From Echinostoma caproni (lineage: Eukaryota > Platyhelminthes > Trematoda > Plagiorchiida > Echinostomatidae), in contig UZAN01039547.1 in NCBI GenBank assembly GCA_900618425.1, positions 83,982 through 147,981 on the forward strand: a stretch of DNA of 64,000 nucleotides, read 5' to 3'. Positions 62,311 to 64,000 of the stretch are shown one piece after another. Both the position numbers and the translations under genes were made by a program. Numbering within the stretch: the stretch's first letter is position 1; every line of letters starts with the position of its first letter. The notes beneath the pieces were generated by a model, which had not been told where the DNA came from, did not search any database, and saw nothing but the letters and a program-made list of their open reading frames with translations.

Positions 62311-62908
62311 TGAACAGAGAAGCCGGAAACATGAGTTTGCACAATGTATCCATGGTCATTTCGCTGCATCTGCCGACTTGCATACTGCGGTCAAGGTGTT
62401 TTTCGTCGCCCTACTCCACCAAATCAAATTATATTTACAACTCAAGTGTGGATGTTCGATCATCTACAGGACCGAGAGGCAGCCACATGGTTGTTACATC
62501 ATCTAATGGGCAGAAGAGACTCAGATCTTTGATTATACAACACCTATTTGAACAGAAATATTGTCACTCCAGACCACGTATTACAGATCAGTTACAATGC
62601 AACAGACACAAAGTTACTAAAATTTTCCAGACTCTAGCCGTTCATACACTCAAATCCGATTTTTGTAAACAACGTGAATGGTTAGCCACACAAGCTTTGT
62701 CTTGTTGAGTGCCCTTATCCTCGTTCGTTTTTCGGGTTTTGGTGTTTTTTGTTGCAATTGTAGTTGTGTTATTGTAATTAGTAATCTTGTCTTTGTCTTA
62801 CGGCTGTTGCTTCACTGACTATAAAAACCAGTCTGAACGGACTATGCACATTGATAGATGCAACGAAATGACCATAGATACATTGAGCAAACTCACTACT
62901 CTATTCAA
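62311..62908. mobile_element. Longer fold-back element with internal sequence
   Basis: The arms 62311-62394 and 62826-62908 are inverted copies. Examples are caatgtatccatggtcattt/aaatgaccatagatacattg and cgctgcatct/agatgcaacg. The left arm core (62336-62372) matches the 47.1 kb arm at 31 of 37 positions by hand count. About 430 bases lie between the arms, against 99 at 47.2 kb. The plus frame 62265-62708 (147 codons, non-ATG start) covers the left arm and most of the interior. Another frame reads VFRRPTPPNQIIF and on to WLLHHL. Neither was assigned to a transposase or Gag family. Confidence 0.65.
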
Positions 62909-64000
62909 ATAGCTTTACGGTGAATTCGACAGCGATAAGCCCATTTTCATTTATGTTGAAACAAAACGCTGTAACTGATTTCGTCTTTATCCATTCACGT
63001 GGCCGCATCTCAACATAATCAGTATGGCTGATTGTAGTGATACGGTGATGGAAATTAAAGTAGGGTTAAGTGCTCATATGAACGGAGATCTTTAGTGGAT
63101 CCTGTGGCGCCGCAATGTGTCAGCATGATCATATTCTCGACGTTTTAATTCATGTTCGAGTCTTTGGTGTGGGAATATAACCGTGGATGCCTCCGAATCG
63201 GCATTACTTGTGAAAGTTGGAGATTCCTATAGTATTCTGATGGCTTCAGTTAGAGCCCAGTGAGATAACTCAAAAAATTCCCTCCCCGTTCTGTACGTTT
63301 AGCAGGTAAAGCTTAGCGTTCGATGAGATTTCGGTCAATCGCCAAAAGACGTAAAACTGCTGTATTGATATTCAGCCTAATTATTGTATGGCCCCATCCC
63401 GTAAGAAGTGGCTTTTCCCAATTGGCCCAACCGAACGCATAATTTAGTGACCAGCCATGCATTGATATACAAAAATCAGATAGCATGCAAAAATATTTTC
63501 TCCTAATAAACTTATGAGTTTATTAGTTTCGGATTTCGACAGCTGAGGTGCATGAACTCATTTATGAATGCCATGCATCTTTGACACTCCATTCTGATGA
63601 GTCTGTTGCCCAAGAAAATGGATGAACCGGGTTAATGCCATGTACGCTACTATTTGTCACTGTTGCAGCAAGAGGTGTGATTTACTTGAGTTTGTGCGCA
63701 CCCACAACAGGAATCGATTTCAGGTCACTTTTGTGGATAATCCTGAAACTTCGGAAATCTGGAACACAAGTTCAAGTAGACAGCTTTTGACCATTCATAC
63801 TCATATAATTACCATATATATATATATATATTGTTGAATCTGTTTGCCGCCCTCCACACGTTCCACCCCAACAGTCTGTCTAGTCACCTCTCCCTCCAGT
63901 GTCATTGTCTGACCCGTACGTATTATCGATCATCGGACATGCACTTTTCGTCCATTCCATCTCTTCATTCGCCTACCATACTTGATTCCCCCTCTCATTC
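62909..64000. other. Stretch without a recognisable gene
   Basis: Only chance-length frames such as 63622-63837. A TA microsatellite lies at 63814-63831. Confidence 0.5.
63814..63831. repeat. TA microsatellite
   Basis: Pure TA dinucleotides of about 18 bases. Confidence 0.9.

Noticed and set aside
62174..62383. His/Pro-rich minus-strand frames
   Set aside because: They are translations of the GGT/GAT repeat.
1..64000. CRISPR arrays, operons, bacterial promoters, phage or viral genes
   Set aside because: No direct repeats with regular unique spacers, no ribosome-binding-site-led gene clusters and no recognisable viral proteins were seen; the sequence looks like an animal nuclear genome.

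Overview
The window looks like intergenic and intronic DNA of a multicellular animal, most likely a flatworm and probably a digenean trematode. This is inference. The DNA is A+T-rich, long open frames are lacking, and there are no operons or bacterial signals. Splice-type signals flank short open stretches separated by kilobases. Relics of a trematode-style non-LTR retrotransposon and of tRNA-headed SINEs are scattered through the window. A run of N at 14651-14656 and a few single Ns show it is draft assembly.

Layout: 1-2.8 kb holds a SINE pair at the left edge and otherwise nothing clear. At 2.8-6.5 kb there is a short reverse transcriptase scrap, an unassigned open frame and one candidate exon. 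At 6.5-9.2 kb there are two SINEs and a decayed LINE 3' half on the plus strand. At 9.8-22.6 kb is the best gene candidate. It has a convincing first coding exon (11283-11789, ending in a CAG|GTGAGT donor), CCAAT-type motifs upstream, and several further plus-strand candidate exons (15941, 18972, 20950, 22196) whose frames keep phase 0. A polyadenylation signal lies at 22610. A ~320 bp imperfect palindrome (14660-14977), three SINEs and a CA/GA microsatellite sit inside this interval. At 23-37 kb there is one more candidate exon, a LINE endonuclease scrap, a second LINE 3' half on the minus strand and a cluster of three SINEs. At 37-38 kb there is a 130-codon open frame behind a strong acceptor and a codon-repeat microsatellite. 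From 38 to 64 kb there is little coding evidence, but there are SINEs, microsatellites and two related fold-back elements (47105-47444 and 62311-62908).

No complete gene can be assembled with certainty. Exon calls rest on splice-site quality, frame continuity and codon texture, not on recognised domains. The most interesting structural finding is a fold-back family with long inverted arms. One copy is short; the other carries about 430 bp of internal sequence with an open frame. The most interesting coding finding is the phase-consistent exon chain from 11.3 to 22.6 kb, whose first exon carries two DSG-type motifs resembling phosphodegrons.
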